The notes: a model not told the origin generated them from the sequence alone. Positions 23,775-32,044 are shown, counted from the first letter of the stretch. The stretch: DNA of 35,707 bases from Terriglobia bacterium (GCA_020073365.1 JAIQFL010000087.1:1-35707); one strand, 5' to 3'. A program made the numbers and translations.

Positions 23775-25142
23775 GTGGCCGACTGCCCAAAGCTCCGTGA
23801 ACTCCCGGCGGTCCATGAGGTCCTGGAACGGGTCTCCCCTGCCCTGACGCGCTTCCCGCGGACGCTCGTGGTGGCCGAGATTCGCCGCGCCCTCGACCGG
23901 CTTCGCGCCGAGATCCTGAGCGGCCGGACCAACGATTTGGCGCCTGAGGCTCGCGTCGAACAGGCGCTCCTGGCGCTGGAACGGCCTTCCCTGCGGCGCG
24001 TCGTCAATGCCACCGGCGTCGTGCTGCATACCAACCTCGGGCGAGCGCCGCTAGGCGCCGTGTCCGTGCTGCCGGGCTATTCCAACCTCGAGTACGATCT
24101 CGATCTGGGACGGCGCGGCCAGCGTGACGTGCATGCGTCGGGACTGCTGGAGCGGCTGCTGGGAGCGCCCGGCATCGCCGTCAACAATAACGCCGCGGCC
24201 ATTTTCCTCGCCTTGAATGAGCTCGCGGCCGGTGGCGAGGTGGTGGTGTCGCGCGGCGAGCTCATCGAAATCGGCGACGGATTCCGCATCCCCGACATCA
24301 TGGCACGATCGGGAGCGGTACTGCGTGAGGTGGGCACCACCAACCGGACCCGCATCGAAGACTACCGCGACGTCATCAGCGACCGCACCCGCCTCCTCCT
24401 GCGGGTGCATCCCAGCAATTTCCGTATCGTGGGCTTCACCGCCCGGCCCGAACTGCGAGACCTCGCCGCCCTGGGGAGAGAACGCCGCGTACCCGTGTAT
24501 GAAGACCTGGGAAGTGGATGTATCGCGGACCTGCGCCCCTTCGGTATCGAGGAGCCGCTCGTCGCCGACAGCCTCAAGGCGGGCGCGGACCTGGTCTCCT
24601 TCAGCGGCGACAAGCTTCTCGGCGGCCCCCAGGCCGGCATTCTCGCCGGTAATCCGGCGGTGGTGGCGCGGCTGCGGCGGAACCCGTTGTTCCGCGCGCT
24701 GCGGCTCGACAAGATGATCTACCAGGCCTTGGAGAACACTCTCCGCAATCTGCTGCTGGAACGCTGGGAGGGCATCCCGGCGCTGGCCATGATCCGACAG
24801 ACACCGGACCAGATCCGTGCACGCGCAGAGGCGCTGGTGGCGCGCGTGCCGGGAATTCGCGCGGAAATCGTGCCCGGCAATTCCGTCATTGGCGGCGGGG
24901 CTACGCCGGAACAACCCATCCCGACCTGGTTAATCGCCGTGGAATGCGCCGGCGTGGTGGAAGCGGAGCGCGCTCTGCGGGCAGGCGACCCCGCGATTGT
25001 GTGCCGCATCGAAAACGATAAGCTGATCCTCGATTTGCGGACGGTGTTTCCAGAGGACGAGGAGGAACTGGCGGCGGCGTTGAAGAGATTGGCTGGCCAC
25101 CCGGTGGGACAGGCGTTCTCGCCAGTCTTGGGGTGTCCGTAG
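23775..25142 (+). CDS. selA: L-seryl-tRNA(Sec) selenium transferase SelA
   Basis: 455 residues from GTG 23775; no strong ribosome-binding site is seen, but upstream is occupied by the tRNA promoter. Family landmarks are NATGVVLHTNLGRAPLG, LEYDLDLGRRGQRD, NNNAAAIFLALNELAAGGEV, VVSRGELIEIGDGFRIPDIM, and the PLP lysine in SFSGDKLLGGPQAG. It converts seryl-tRNA(Sec) to selenocysteyl-tRNA(Sec) with selenophosphate. selB, selD, tRNA-Sec and any selenoprotein gene are not in this window. It implies the organism can make selenoproteins, unless this is a SelA-like paralogue. Confidence 0.93.
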   Translation: MADCPKLRELPAVHEVLERVSPALTRFPRTLVVAEIRRALDRLRAEILSGRTNDLAPEARVEQALLALERPSLRRVVNATGVVLHTNLGRAPLGAVSVLPGYSNLEYDLDLGRRGQRDVHASGLLERLLGAPGIAVNNNAAAIFLALNELAAGGEVVVSRGELIEIGDGFRIPDIMARSGAVLREVGTTNRTRIEDYRDVISDRTRLLLRVHPSNFRIVGFTARPELRDLAALGRERRVPVYEDLGSGCIADLRPFGIEEPLVADSLKAGADLVSFSGDKLLGGPQAGILAGNPAVVARLRRNPLFRALRLDKMIYQALENTLRNLLLERWEGIPALAMIRQTPDQIRARAEALVARVPGIRAEIVPGNSVIGGGATPEQPIPTWLIAVECAGVVEAERALRAGDPAIVCRIENDKLILDLRTVFPEDEEELAAALKRLAGHPVGQAFSPVLGCP

Positions 25143-25145
25143 CAT

Positions 25146-25165
25146 GCCCCAGGCTGCGTTGGGGC
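25146..25165. terminator. Possible bidirectional hairpin between selA and efp
   Basis: GCCCCA-ggctgcgt-TGGGGC lies in the 29-bp gap between the convergent selA and efp genes. A 6-bp GC stem without T-tracts is only a weak candidate. Confidence 0.3.
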
Positions 25166-25171
25166 CAGACG

Positions 25172-25729
25172 CTAGGCGCGTTCCTGGTAGGTACCTTCCG
25201 CGGTATTGACGCGAATCTTTTCGCCTTCCGTGATGAACGCCGGCACCTGCACCACGAGGCCGGTTTCCGTTTTGGCCGGCTTGGTCACGTTCGAAACGGT
25301 GGCGCCCTTCAGTCCCGGCTCGGTCTCAACCACCAGCATGTCCACGGTCGCCGGCAGGTCTACGCTCATAGGCTTACCTTCGTAGAACTCAACCTTTACT
25401 TTCAATTGAGGGATCAGGTACTGCGTGGCATCTCCCAGCAGATCCTTCATCAGGTGCATCTGCTCGTAAGTCTCCGTGTTCATGAAATAGTAGTACTCGC
25501 CGTCGTCGTACAGGTATTCCATCTCCTGCTCGTCCAGCAGCGCCTTCTCAACCTTGTCTTCCGAAGAGAAGCGGTGCTCGGTCATGGTGCCGTTGCGCAG
25601 GCCACGCATCTTGGCCTGTACAAAACCGCGCAAGTTTCCAGGTGTCCGATGCGCCACGCTGAAGATGGAGTACAGCTCGTTGTTGAACTTAATCACCATT
25701 CCCGGACGCATTTGTGTTGCAGAAATCAT
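25172..25729 (-). CDS. efp: Translation elongation factor P
   Basis: 185 residues from ATG 25729, with GGAG upstream (GAAGGAGTTTC). All three EF-P beta-barrel domains are present: MISATQMRPGMVIKFNNELY, HRFSSEDKVEKALLDEQEME, LPATVDMLVVETEPGLKGAT and ending GEKIRVNTAEGTYQERA. EF-P rescues ribosomes stalled on polyproline. In domain I the tip loop reads HRTPGNLRG: Asn32 sits where the post-translationally modified Lys (or Arg) of PGKG-type proteins would be, with Arg34 two residues on. It is convergent with selA. Confidence 0.95.
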   Translation of the reverse strand: MISATQMRPGMVIKFNNELYSIFSVAHRTPGNLRGFVQAKMRGLRNGTMTEHRFSSEDKVEKALLDEQEMEYLYDDGEYYYFMNTETYEQMHLMKDLLGDATQYLIPQLKVKVEFYEGKPMSVDLPATVDMLVVETEPGLKGATVSNVTKPAKTETGLVVQVPAFITEGEKIRVNTAEGTYQERA

Positions 25730-25761
25730 GAAACTCCTTCAGTAATGGGTATTGAAAACTC

Positions 25762-25767
25762 AGTATA
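25762..25767 (-). promoter_or_regulatory. Possible -10 element of efp
   Basis: On the minus strand TATACT lies 32 nt before the efp ATG. The hexamer 17 nt further upstream (TCAGAC) is a poor -35 match. Transcription would start about 25 nt before the ATG, leaving room for the GGAG ribosome-binding site. Confidence 0.38.
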
Positions 25768-25795
25768 CCAAGTACCCAAGGCCTGTCTGAGCTGA

Positions 25796-25869
25796 GTGGG
25801 GCAGACGATCGTTTTTCGTCGTCTGTCAGCCGGCCTTCAGCCGGCAGGCAGGTCGGAGACCTGCCCCAC
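25796..25869. repeat. REP-like palindromic repeat, copy B
   Basis: It starts GTGGGGCAGACGATCGT, identical to copy A at 2777, and ends CTGCCCCAC. Internal hairpins are CAGACGA/TCGTCTG, GCCGGC/GCCGGC and GCAGGTC/GACCTGC, so it could form a three-armed structure. It lies between the efp promoter and the 3' end of the upstream-located oxidoreductase gene, where it may also act as a transcription barrier. Confidence 0.72.
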
Positions 25870-25899
25870 CTCACTCCTCACTCCTCACTCCTCACTCCC
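25869..25899. repeat. CTCACTC tandem repeat
   Basis: Four consecutive 7-bp units (CTCACTC) directly follow repeat copy B, next to the 3' end of the oxidoreductase gene. A simple-sequence tract that may vary in copy number between strains. Confidence 0.6.
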
Positions 25900-25907
25900 C
25901 ACACCCC

Positions 25908-27110
25908 TCAGAACGGCAGAATCTCCTCGCGCACCGGGTCGAAGTCGATCCGCCGCTTCTGCATGTACGAGATGTTGCCCAGGTGCGAAGCTTGCGCCGA
26001 CCGGTGCCCGATCAGCACGTCGCCATTGGGCAGCTTTCGCGACTTGACGCAGTCCAGGAAATTCTGAATGTGATCCAGATCCAGGTTGATCCCCGTTGGC
26101 TTCACCACTGTGGCTTGCGCATTTCGTCCCACCGGGTGGAACTCGTAGTGCCCGCGGTCGATCAACAGGCGGCCTTGGGTTCCGCAGAACTCCACTCCCG
26201 CCCCGGTGATCCCGGGGACCAGCGTGGCCTCGAACGTGGCGGTGAATTCCGACGGGTACTCCAGCAGCACGTCGATGGTGTCGGGCGCCGTTCGTCCATC
26301 TTTGTAGTTGTAAATGCCTCCCGACGCCGACGCCGCAATGGGGATTTCCTTGCCCATGAACATGTGCACGACATCGATCCAGTGGGTGAACAGATCGGTC
26401 ACCTGGCCGCCGCCAAAATCCAGGTACGCGCGCCAGTTCCAATACTGCTGCGGATCCCAGTCGCGCCACTTCAGCGGTCCCAGGAAGTGCGCCCAGTCGA
26501 GGTTCGAGGGCTGCGTCTGCAGCGATTCCGGCGCCTTGCGGAGATGGTATCCGTTGCCGTGCCACCACGTCCGCGCCAGCGTAATCTTGCCCAGCTTGCC
26601 CGTATCCAGGTACTCCTGCTTGGCTTCCAGATAGTGCTTGCCGGAACGCTGCTGCATGCCCACTTGGCAGATGCGGTCGTTGATGCGCGCCGCCTTGACG
26701 ATCGGCGGGCCTTCCTCAATCTTCAGCGTCAGCGGCTTTTCGACGTACACGTCCTTCTTGGCGTTCAGCGCATCGATGGCGATCGCAGCGTGCCAGTGGT
26801 CGGGGACGCCGATGAGTACGGCATCCACTTGCTGCATCTCGAGCAGCTTGCGGTGATCTGTGAAGCTCTGGGCGTTGGGCGCGACGTTTTTGGCAAGGTC
26901 GATCTGGTTGGCATAGATGTCGCATAGCGCGGCCACATCCACATTGCCCGCCTTCAGAAAGTTGCCCATGTCCCCACGGCCGCGCTCGCCACAGCCGATC
27001 AATCCAAGCTGTATGCGGTCGTTGGCGCCATAGATGCGGGAGTACGAAAGCGCGGTTGCGGCCGTTATGCCGCCGAGGAACGCCCGGCGGGGAACGTTAT
27101 TTTCAGGCAT
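25908..27110 (-). CDS. Gfo/Idh/MocA family oxidoreductase, Tat-exported
   Basis: 400 residues from ATG 27110. The frame is open further upstream but overlaps the E1 gene, so the internal ATG is the start. The N-terminus PENNVPRRAFLGGITAATAL is a Tat signal with the twin arginine. The NAD(P)-binding fold follows (IQLGLIGCGERGRGDMGNFL, DAVLIGVPDHWHAAIAIDAL, VYVEKPLT with the conserved EKP). The C-terminal domain has the predicted catalytic region GGGQVTDLFTHWIDVVHMFM. The usual role is oxidoreduction of sugars or inositols, here in the periplasm, with cofactor folded in before export. TATAAT lies 6 nt before the ATG. Confidence 0.92.
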   Translation of the reverse strand: MPENNVPRRAFLGGITAATALSYSRIYGANDRIQLGLIGCGERGRGDMGNFLKAGNVDVAALCDIYANQIDLAKNVAPNAQSFTDHRKLLEMQQVDAVLIGVPDHWHAAIAIDALNAKKDVYVEKPLTLKIEEGPPIVKAARINDRICQVGMQQRSGKHYLEAKQEYLDTGKLGKITLARTWWHGNGYHLRKAPESLQTQPSNLDWAHFLGPLKWRDWDPQQYWNWRAYLDFGGGQVTDLFTHWIDVVHMFMGKEIPIAASASGGIYNYKDGRTAPDTIDVLLEYPSEFTATFEATLVPGITGAGVEFCGTQGRLLIDRGHYEFHPVGRNAQATVVKPTGINLDLDHIQNFLDCVKSRKLPNGDVLIGHRSAQASHLGNISYMQKRRIDFDPVREEILPF

Positions 27111-27116
27111 ACCAAG

Positions 27117-27122
27117 ATTATA
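27117..27122 (-). promoter_or_regulatory. Consensus -10 element of the oxidoreductase gene (leaderless candidate)
   Basis: A perfect TATAAT on the minus strand ends 6 nt before the ATG at 27110. That spacing puts transcription initiation at the start codon, and no Shine-Dalgarno sequence is present (CTTGGT). No good -35 is seen 17 nt upstream. It lies directly before the gene in the 17-bp gap after the E1 stop codon. Confidence 0.5.
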
Positions 27123-27127
27123 TGCGT

Positions 27128-29230
27128 TTAATACCCGAGCAGCCGATCCATTGCCGAGGACAGGGTCTCGGTTTGGGGAAGAATGGCCGACTCCAGTTGC
27201 GGGTGGTACCCCACCCAGGTATCCAGCGCGCCCACGCGGCGCACGGGGGCGTCCAGCCGGTCGAAGAGCTCGTCGGCGATGCGCGCGGCGATTTCCGCCC
27301 CGTATCCCCAGGAGACGCAGTCTTCGTGAGCCACCATCACGCGGCTGGTCTTTTCCACCGACGCGCGGATGGCTTCCCAATCGTAAGGCGCCAGCGTCCG
27401 AAGGTCGATGATCTCGATGCTGGTGACCGGACTGCGATGCTCCACCTGGGTGGCGGCCAGCAGCGCCTTCTGCACCAGGGCGCCGTAGGTGATTACGGTC
27501 AGGTTCTTGCCAGGCTTCACAATCCTGGCCTTTCCAAACGGGATGGTGTAGTCTTCGCCGGGGTGTGGCGAGCGATTGTACGGTTCGCGGTAGAGTCGCT
27601 TGTGCTCCAGAAACAGTACCGGATCGTCGGAGCGCAACGCAGTGCGCAGCAGGCCGCAGGCATCCAGCGCGTTGGAAGGCATCACCACGCGAAGTCCGGG
27701 GATGTGGGTAAACTCCACCTCACCGCACTGGCTGTGATAGACGGCGCCGCCGTTGAGGTAGCCGCCGATCGCCACCCTGACGACCGCCGGACACGAAAAA
27801 TTCCCGTTGGATCGCCACCGCATGGTGGCCAGCTCGTCGCGAATCTGCATCATCGCCGGCCAGATGTAATCGAAGAACTGGATCTCCGCCACCGGCTTCA
27901 ACCCGCGGGTGGCCATCCCGATAGCGCGGCCCACAATGGCCGCTTCCGCCAGCGGTGTGTTGAAACTCCTGCCCGGGCCGAACTCCACCTGCAGGCCGGC
28001 CGTCACCTTGAATACGCCGCCCTTCCCCTTCACCTCGTGGAGGCTCTCCTCGCGCGTGCAGTCCGCCACATCCTCGCCGAACACCAGGATGTCCGGGTTG
28101 CGCCGCATCTCCTCGCGAAGTGTAGCGTTGATCAGGTCCACCATGGTCTTCGGATCGCCACGGAATTGCGGCTGGGCGGCGAATTCGCCCGATGTCGGGT
28201 CGACGCTCTCCGAGTAGAGGTGCAGCATGGCCGTTTCCGGCGCCGGCGGCTCCTCGCGCAGCGCCTGCTGGGTGGCCAGGTGGACCTCCTCGTCGATCTC
28301 ATGGGTGATGCGCTGCAGCATATGACGGTCCATCACCCCTTCCTCTATGAGGAAGTTGGGGAAGCGGATCACCGAGTCCCGCTCAGCCTCCGCCTTGCGC
28401 TCGGCGGTGGTCTTGTAGAGCCGCTCATCGTCGGAGAGCGAATGCGAATAGGGACGGGTCACGTGGGCGTGCACCAATGCCGGCCCATTCCCTTCCCGGC
28501 AGTACGCCACCGCGGCCTCCATGGCGCGGTACGAAGCCAAAAAGTCGGTGCCGTCGATTTCCTGGCGGAACAGCCCCGGAAACCCCGCCGTAAGCTGTGA
28601 GATGTTTCCGCCGGCAGTCTGGCATTCCACCGGCACGGAAATCGCGTAGCCGTTATCCTCGATGAGGAAGAGCACCGGCAACCGCCCGAGGCAGGCGACG
28701 TTCAGGGCCTCCCAGAATTCGCCTTCGCTGGTGGCGCCGTCCCCCCCGGAGACCAGCGTGATCTCGCCCGAGCGCGGATCATAATAGCGCGACGCTTCCG
28801 CGCAGCCCACCGCCTGTACGAATTGCGTCCCCGTGGGCGACGACGAGCTGACGATGTTGTACCGGCGATGTCCCCAGTGCGAGGGCATCTGGCGGCCGCC
28901 CGATGCCGGATCGTCCGCGGCGCCCACCGCCTGTTGCAGCATCTCGCGAGGCGTCACGCCCAGGGTGAGGCAAAGCGCACGGTCGCGGTAGTAGAGGTAC
29001 AGCCAGTCGTGACCCGGGCGCAAGGCCATACCCGCAGCCACCTGTACAGCCTCGTGACCCGCTCCGCTGATCTGGAAAAAAATCCGGTTCTGGCGCTTGA
29101 GCGCGATCTCCCGATCATCCAGCCGCCGCGCAGTATGCATGATACGAAAGGCCCGAATGAGCTGTTCCGGATCGAGCCCCTCAAACCGTCCCGCCGAAGC
29201 GGACTGTTGCGTACTCGAAGTCGTCGCCAC
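27128..29230 (-). CDS. 2-oxoacid dehydrogenase E1 component, alpha-beta fusion (branched-chain type)
   Basis: 700 residues from GTG 29230, with GGAGG about 13 nt upstream. Residues 1-340 are the E1 alpha half: ISGAGHEAVQVAAGMAL, YYRDRALCLTLG, and the thiamine-diphosphate motif starting GDGATSEGEFWEALN at about 163. Residues 360-700 are the beta half (LVFGEDVADCTREESLHEVK, FNTPLAEAAIVGRAIGMATR, VMVAHEDCVSWGYGAEIAAR). The two are usually separate genes. It decarboxylates branched-chain 2-oxoacids (or pyruvate/acetoin) and passes the acyl group to a lipoyl E2, which is not in the window. Confidence 0.9.
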   Translation of the reverse strand: MATTSSTQQSASAGRFEGLDPEQLIRAFRIMHTARRLDDREIALKRQNRIFFQISGAGHEAVQVAAGMALRPGHDWLYLYYRDRALCLTLGVTPREMLQQAVGAADDPASGGRQMPSHWGHRRYNIVSSSSPTGTQFVQAVGCAEASRYYDPRSGEITLVSGGDGATSEGEFWEALNVACLGRLPVLFLIEDNGYAISVPVECQTAGGNISQLTAGFPGLFRQEIDGTDFLASYRAMEAAVAYCREGNGPALVHAHVTRPYSHSLSDDERLYKTTAERKAEAERDSVIRFPNFLIEEGVMDRHMLQRITHEIDEEVHLATQQALREEPPAPETAMLHLYSESVDPTSGEFAAQPQFRGDPKTMVDLINATLREEMRRNPDILVFGEDVADCTREESLHEVKGKGGVFKVTAGLQVEFGPGRSFNTPLAEAAIVGRAIGMATRGLKPVAEIQFFDYIWPAMMQIRDELATMRWRSNGNFSCPAVVRVAIGGYLNGGAVYHSQCGEVEFTHIPGLRVVMPSNALDACGLLRTALRSDDPVLFLEHKRLYREPYNRSPHPGEDYTIPFGKARIVKPGKNLTVITYGALVQKALLAATQVEHRSPVTSIEIIDLRTLAPYDWEAIRASVEKTSRVMVAHEDCVSWGYGAEIAARIADELFDRLDAPVRRVGALDTWVGYHPQLESAILPQTETLSSAMDRLLGY

Positions 29231-29343
29231 CGATGGCCTGCCTCCTCTCCCAGTGTAAACGACGGCTCCCTCCAGACCTACGCCTTAGTGGTGCCAACTT
29301 GGTGAATTCGCCTCGGATTCCCAGTCAATAGGCCTGCCACCTT

Positions 29344-29853
29344 TCACCCGGCCCCCATTCTCACCAGTTTCGCCGCGCTGATCGCCTGTCCCACGTGCCT
29401 CTGCGTATGTTCGGCAATATGCGTCAACAGGCCGATCACCGTCGTCGGCAACCGCAAGCGCCCCACCGTTCGAGCCTCCGCCAGCGTCGCCGGATCGAGC
29501 GCCCGAACCACGGCCTCCCCCTCGCTAAAACTCCGCTCCAGATCCGCCAACAGCTCATCCCGCCCAGGTCCCGCCGGTTCTGTCTCCGCATCGAGCGCCG
29601 CCAACTGCGCCCTGCTCAGTTCCCGTCCCTGCAGGTACGCCATCAACCGTTCCGTGCTGCCCGCGATGTGGCGCAAGTGGAAACCTACGGACCCGACGCC
29701 GTGCGGAGTGGCCCAAATCTCCGCATCCGCGAGCCCCTCCGTGTGCCGGGCCAGATCCTCGCGCGCTTGCTGAAATGCGTAGAGAATGGGCGCAATCAGA
29801 GGATGCACTCCGGAGATGGGGCCGCGCAACCAGGGCTCGGGAAGGTGGTTCAT
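29344..29853 (-). CDS. DinB family protein
   Basis: 169 residues forming a four-helix DinB/YfiT-type bundle. Metal-binding histidines fit the family: FHLRHIAGSTERL in helix 2, and THIAEHTQRHVGQAISAAK near the C-terminus. DinB-fold proteins include thiol-dependent (bacillithiol/mycothiol) transferases and many of unknown role. The ATG lies 4 nt after the stop of the upstream gene, so the two DinB-fold genes form an operon and may be translationally coupled. Confidence 0.85.
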   Translation of the reverse strand: MNHLPEPWLRGPISGVHPLIAPILYAFQQAREDLARHTEGLADAEIWATPHGVGSVGFHLRHIAGSTERLMAYLQGRELSRAQLAALDAETEPAGPGRDELLADLERSFSEGEAVVRALDPATLAEARTVGRLRLPTTVIGLLTHIAEHTQRHVGQAISAAKLVRMGAG

Positions 29854-29857
29854 TGCT

Positions 29858-30718
29858 TCAATATGCAGGCCTTCGCACGGCTGGCCCCTCCGCGATCACC
29901 GCCACCGTCTCAAACACTCTTCGGGCAAGCTGGTAATCGCCACAGACCGTCGCCACCCGGCGGGCTCGATCCCCGTCCATACCCTTCGTGAAGACCCGCC
30001 AGGCCGCGTCCTGCGGGATGATCACTTCTGCCGCCGCTATCGTCTCGACCTCCAGAAACAGTTCCCAAGCGGATTGGTTTCGCTGAAGGAACCAGCAACC
30101 GCCCGCCTCGCCAGATATCTCGACTTTCAGGACGGTTCCCACGGGAGCCGCGACGTCACGAAAAGTGTGCGGCAGCGCTCGCACGAAGGCATCCAGGACC
30201 GGGGCAAAGAAGTAGGGCTCGTAGAGCGGCGGCCGGCCCGCCGCATCGCGAATCTGTTGCTGGTGGTGCCAGCGCTCGGTGAATTCCCTGGCCACGTCGA
30301 ACCAGACAGGAGCCGGCTCGGGACCGGCCCACGTCACCGGCCCGCTCATGGCGAAGGGATCGAGCGAAGCAAAATACGCCTCGATCTGCGGTCCGGTGTA
30401 GGCCAGCAGCTCGCATAGCACCCGGGGACTCATCCTTCGCGCTGCGCGAACCCATTGATCGTTCAGCCCGTTTACCAGCTTGACCAGGTCCTCGTGCCCG
30501 TGGATGGGCTTCCCCGCCGGACGGAACCCATCGCGGCAGCGGGACAGCGTTCCGATGTCGTCGCCCAGCAAGTGCGCCGCGATATCCTTCACGGACCACA
30601 GAGGCGCCGCCGTGGGGCGGTCCCAGTCGTCTGCGGACAACTCCGCCAGCAGCGACAACAGGTGCGCGCGAAGCTCGGCAAAGCGGTCTGCCACCAGAAT
30701 CTCGCCAGGACGCCTCAC
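29858..30718 (-). CDS. Maleylpyruvate isomerase N-domain-like (DinB superfamily) protein
   Basis: 286 residues from GTG 30718, where the MDMPI-like fold begins (ILVADRFAELRAHLLSLLAE). The frame is open to 30799, but that extension has no ribosome-binding site. Helices with LWSVKDIAAHLLGDDIGTLS and WFDVAREFTERWHHQQQIRD supply the His positions of mycothiol-dependent isomerases. A C-terminal domain of about 90 residues follows (VGTVLKVEISGEAGG, DAAWRVFTKGMDG), resembling the SCP2-like C-domain of that family. The substrate is unknown. Confidence 0.82.
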   Translation of the reverse strand: MRRPGEILVADRFAELRAHLLSLLAELSADDWDRPTAAPLWSVKDIAAHLLGDDIGTLSRCRDGFRPAGKPIHGHEDLVKLVNGLNDQWVRAARRMSPRVLCELLAYTGPQIEAYFASLDPFAMSGPVTWAGPEPAPVWFDVAREFTERWHHQQQIRDAAGRPPLYEPYFFAPVLDAFVRALPHTFRDVAAPVGTVLKVEISGEAGGCWFLQRNQSAWELFLEVETIAAAEVIIPQDAAWRVFTKGMDGDRARRVATVCGDYQLARRVFETVAVIAEGPAVRRPAY

Positions 30719-30829
30719 GGATTGGCCGGCCTCTCCCGAGGCGCCTGGAGCAAGGTGGCATCGCCCATGGCGACAGTGTAGCCGCTCCGATCCGCCCAAG
30801 CAACCTCAACGGACGGTCGAATCCGAATA

Positions 30830-30980
30830 ACCGTCGTACTGACGATGACTTTCGGCGACGCGAATAAATACGCGAGCGCTTCCGCCGTGACGAATCCCTG
30901 CGCGTTCGGCCTTGATGGAAGTTCAACGCCAGGATGGTGGCCTGAAAGGCGATCTCGTCGATGGCTCTGATCTGACTATT
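30830..30980 (-). pseudogene. Fragment of a methyl-accepting chemotaxis protein signalling domain
   Basis: On the minus strand 30974-30921 encodes QIRAIDEIAFQATILALN, which matches the invariant hairpin-tip sequence of chemoreceptors (IDEIAFQTNILALN) at nearly every position. The expected continuation (AAVEAARAGE-GFAVVAEEVR) is only seen in broken form and in other frames: IKAERAG after a 4-nt step, and NAQGFVTAEALAYLFA. There are stop codons just upstream. No start, sensor or HAMP domain remains. Confidence 0.6.
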
Positions 30981-31117
30981 ATAGCTTGGCCACCAGATCT
31001 GCCATGATCTCCGCCACGTAAACGGCGCAATTCGGAGACACGAAAAGGGCGGTCTCGGATGGAAACCGTGTCGCGGCGCGGCGCGTTTACAATCATGGGT
31101 GTGAGGTCGGTGAAAAC

Positions 31118-31750
31118 ATGCGACTCTTGACGGCAGGCAGTCTGTCACTGGTCTTTATGCTTCCCGCCATCTCCCAAGACAACCAGATCGGCTTGGGCAT
31201 CGGTTTCGGCTTCTACCGCGACGCCACCATCAATAACGCCGGTGCGACCGCCCAAGCCGGCTTCGGTCCCCGCTTCGCCTTCAGCGCAGCGGCCGGCCAC
31301 AACTGGGGAGAACATCTCGGTGGGGAAGCCCGTTACACCTATCAGGATGGCGATCTGGAACTGAAGTCCGCCGGACGCGAGGCCAATCTCGATGGCGAAG
31401 GGCACTCCTTTCTCGGTGAACTGCTGTTCTATGGCGCGGGCAGGAAGAGCCGCATCCGCCCTTTTGCCGCCGCCGGTTTCGGCGCCAAGATCTATCGCGG
31501 TACGGGGACCGCCGGTCCCCAGCCCCTACAGAACTTCGCGACGCTCCAAGCCGTCTCGCAAACCCGCGCGTTGGTCACGTTCGGCGGCGGCCTGACGTAC
31601 GCGCTTTCGGATCGTTGGCTGCTGCGGTTGGATCTCCGCGACTACGCCACGCCCTTTCCCACCGGCGTAATCGCTCCCGCACCCGGATCGAGGCTCAGCG
31701 GATGGCTGCATGACTTCGTGCCGGTCTTAGGCATCAGCCGGACCTTCTGA
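31118..31750 (+). CDS. Outer-membrane beta-barrel protein
   Basis: 210 residues with a signal peptide (RLLTAGSLSLVFMLPAISQD). The mature part alternates hydrophobic and polar residues in about eight strands (IGLGIGFGFYRDATI, HLGGEARYTYQDGDLELK, IRPFAAAGFGAKIY, WLLRLDLRDYATPFP). It ends GISRTF, with the terminal Phe used as an outer-membrane insertion signal. Size and layout fit an OmpA/OmpW-like eight-stranded barrel. GAGG lies 11 nt before the ATG and a TACAAT at 31088. Function unknown. Confidence 0.83.
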   Translation: MRLLTAGSLSLVFMLPAISQDNQIGLGIGFGFYRDATINNAGATAQAGFGPRFAFSAAAGHNWGEHLGGEARYTYQDGDLELKSAGREANLDGEGHSFLGELLFYGAGRKSRIRPFAAAGFGAKIYRGTGTAGPQPLQNFATLQAVSQTRALVTFGGGLTYALSDRWLLRLDLRDYATPFPTGVIAPAPGSRLSGWLHDFVPVLGISRTF

Positions 31751-31879
31751 TATGCTCCGCTTCCTCTGAGCCGGCTTCGCAGCCGCGAATTCTTCGAGCG
31801 CCTTCAGCCGCAGCCCGACGTTCAGTCGCATTTCTCCCGTGAAGCTGTTCCACACGTGACGCCGCCCAGCGTCCATCAT
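31727..31879 (-). CDS. Possible small protein, unrecognised
   Basis: A 50-codon ORF (ATG 31879) reading MMDAGRRHVWNSFTGEMRLN then VGLRLKALEEFAAAKPAQRK. The composition looks more protein-like than the other frames here. There is no clear ribosome-binding site, and its last 24 bases overlap the barrel gene on the other strand. It could equally be the relic of a larger gene. The remaining 31880-32030 holds nothing recognisable. Confidence 0.28.
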   Translation of the reverse strand: MMDAGRRHVWNSFTGEMRLNVGLRLKALEEFAAAKPAQRKRSISEGPADA

Positions 31880-32044
31880 GGCCCGGCATCGGGATTACCC
31901 TCACCGCGTGCACCCGCATGAAATCACGCGCTCAGCTCGATCTCAACTTTTCCCGAAGATTCGGCGTCAAAGGTGGAAGGAAACCTGCTTAAGCGGCATT
32001 GCACTGACAGGCCGCGCTGATCGCGCGACAGGAGAGGAACGATC

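Noticed and set aside
23775..25142. A selenoprotein gene near selA
   Set aside because: I looked for genes in the window with an in-frame TGA and continued homology and found none. The frameshifted toxin is not explained by stop-codon readthrough.
25869..25899. CRISPR-like repeat array
   Set aside because: The 7-bp units are contiguous without spacers, so this is a simple tandem repeat.
30156..31148. A 330-codon minus-strand ORF over the DinB-type gene
   Set aside because: Most of it is a shadow frame of the 29858-30718 gene. Only the short chemoreceptor-like peptide within it is meaningful, and that is reported separately.
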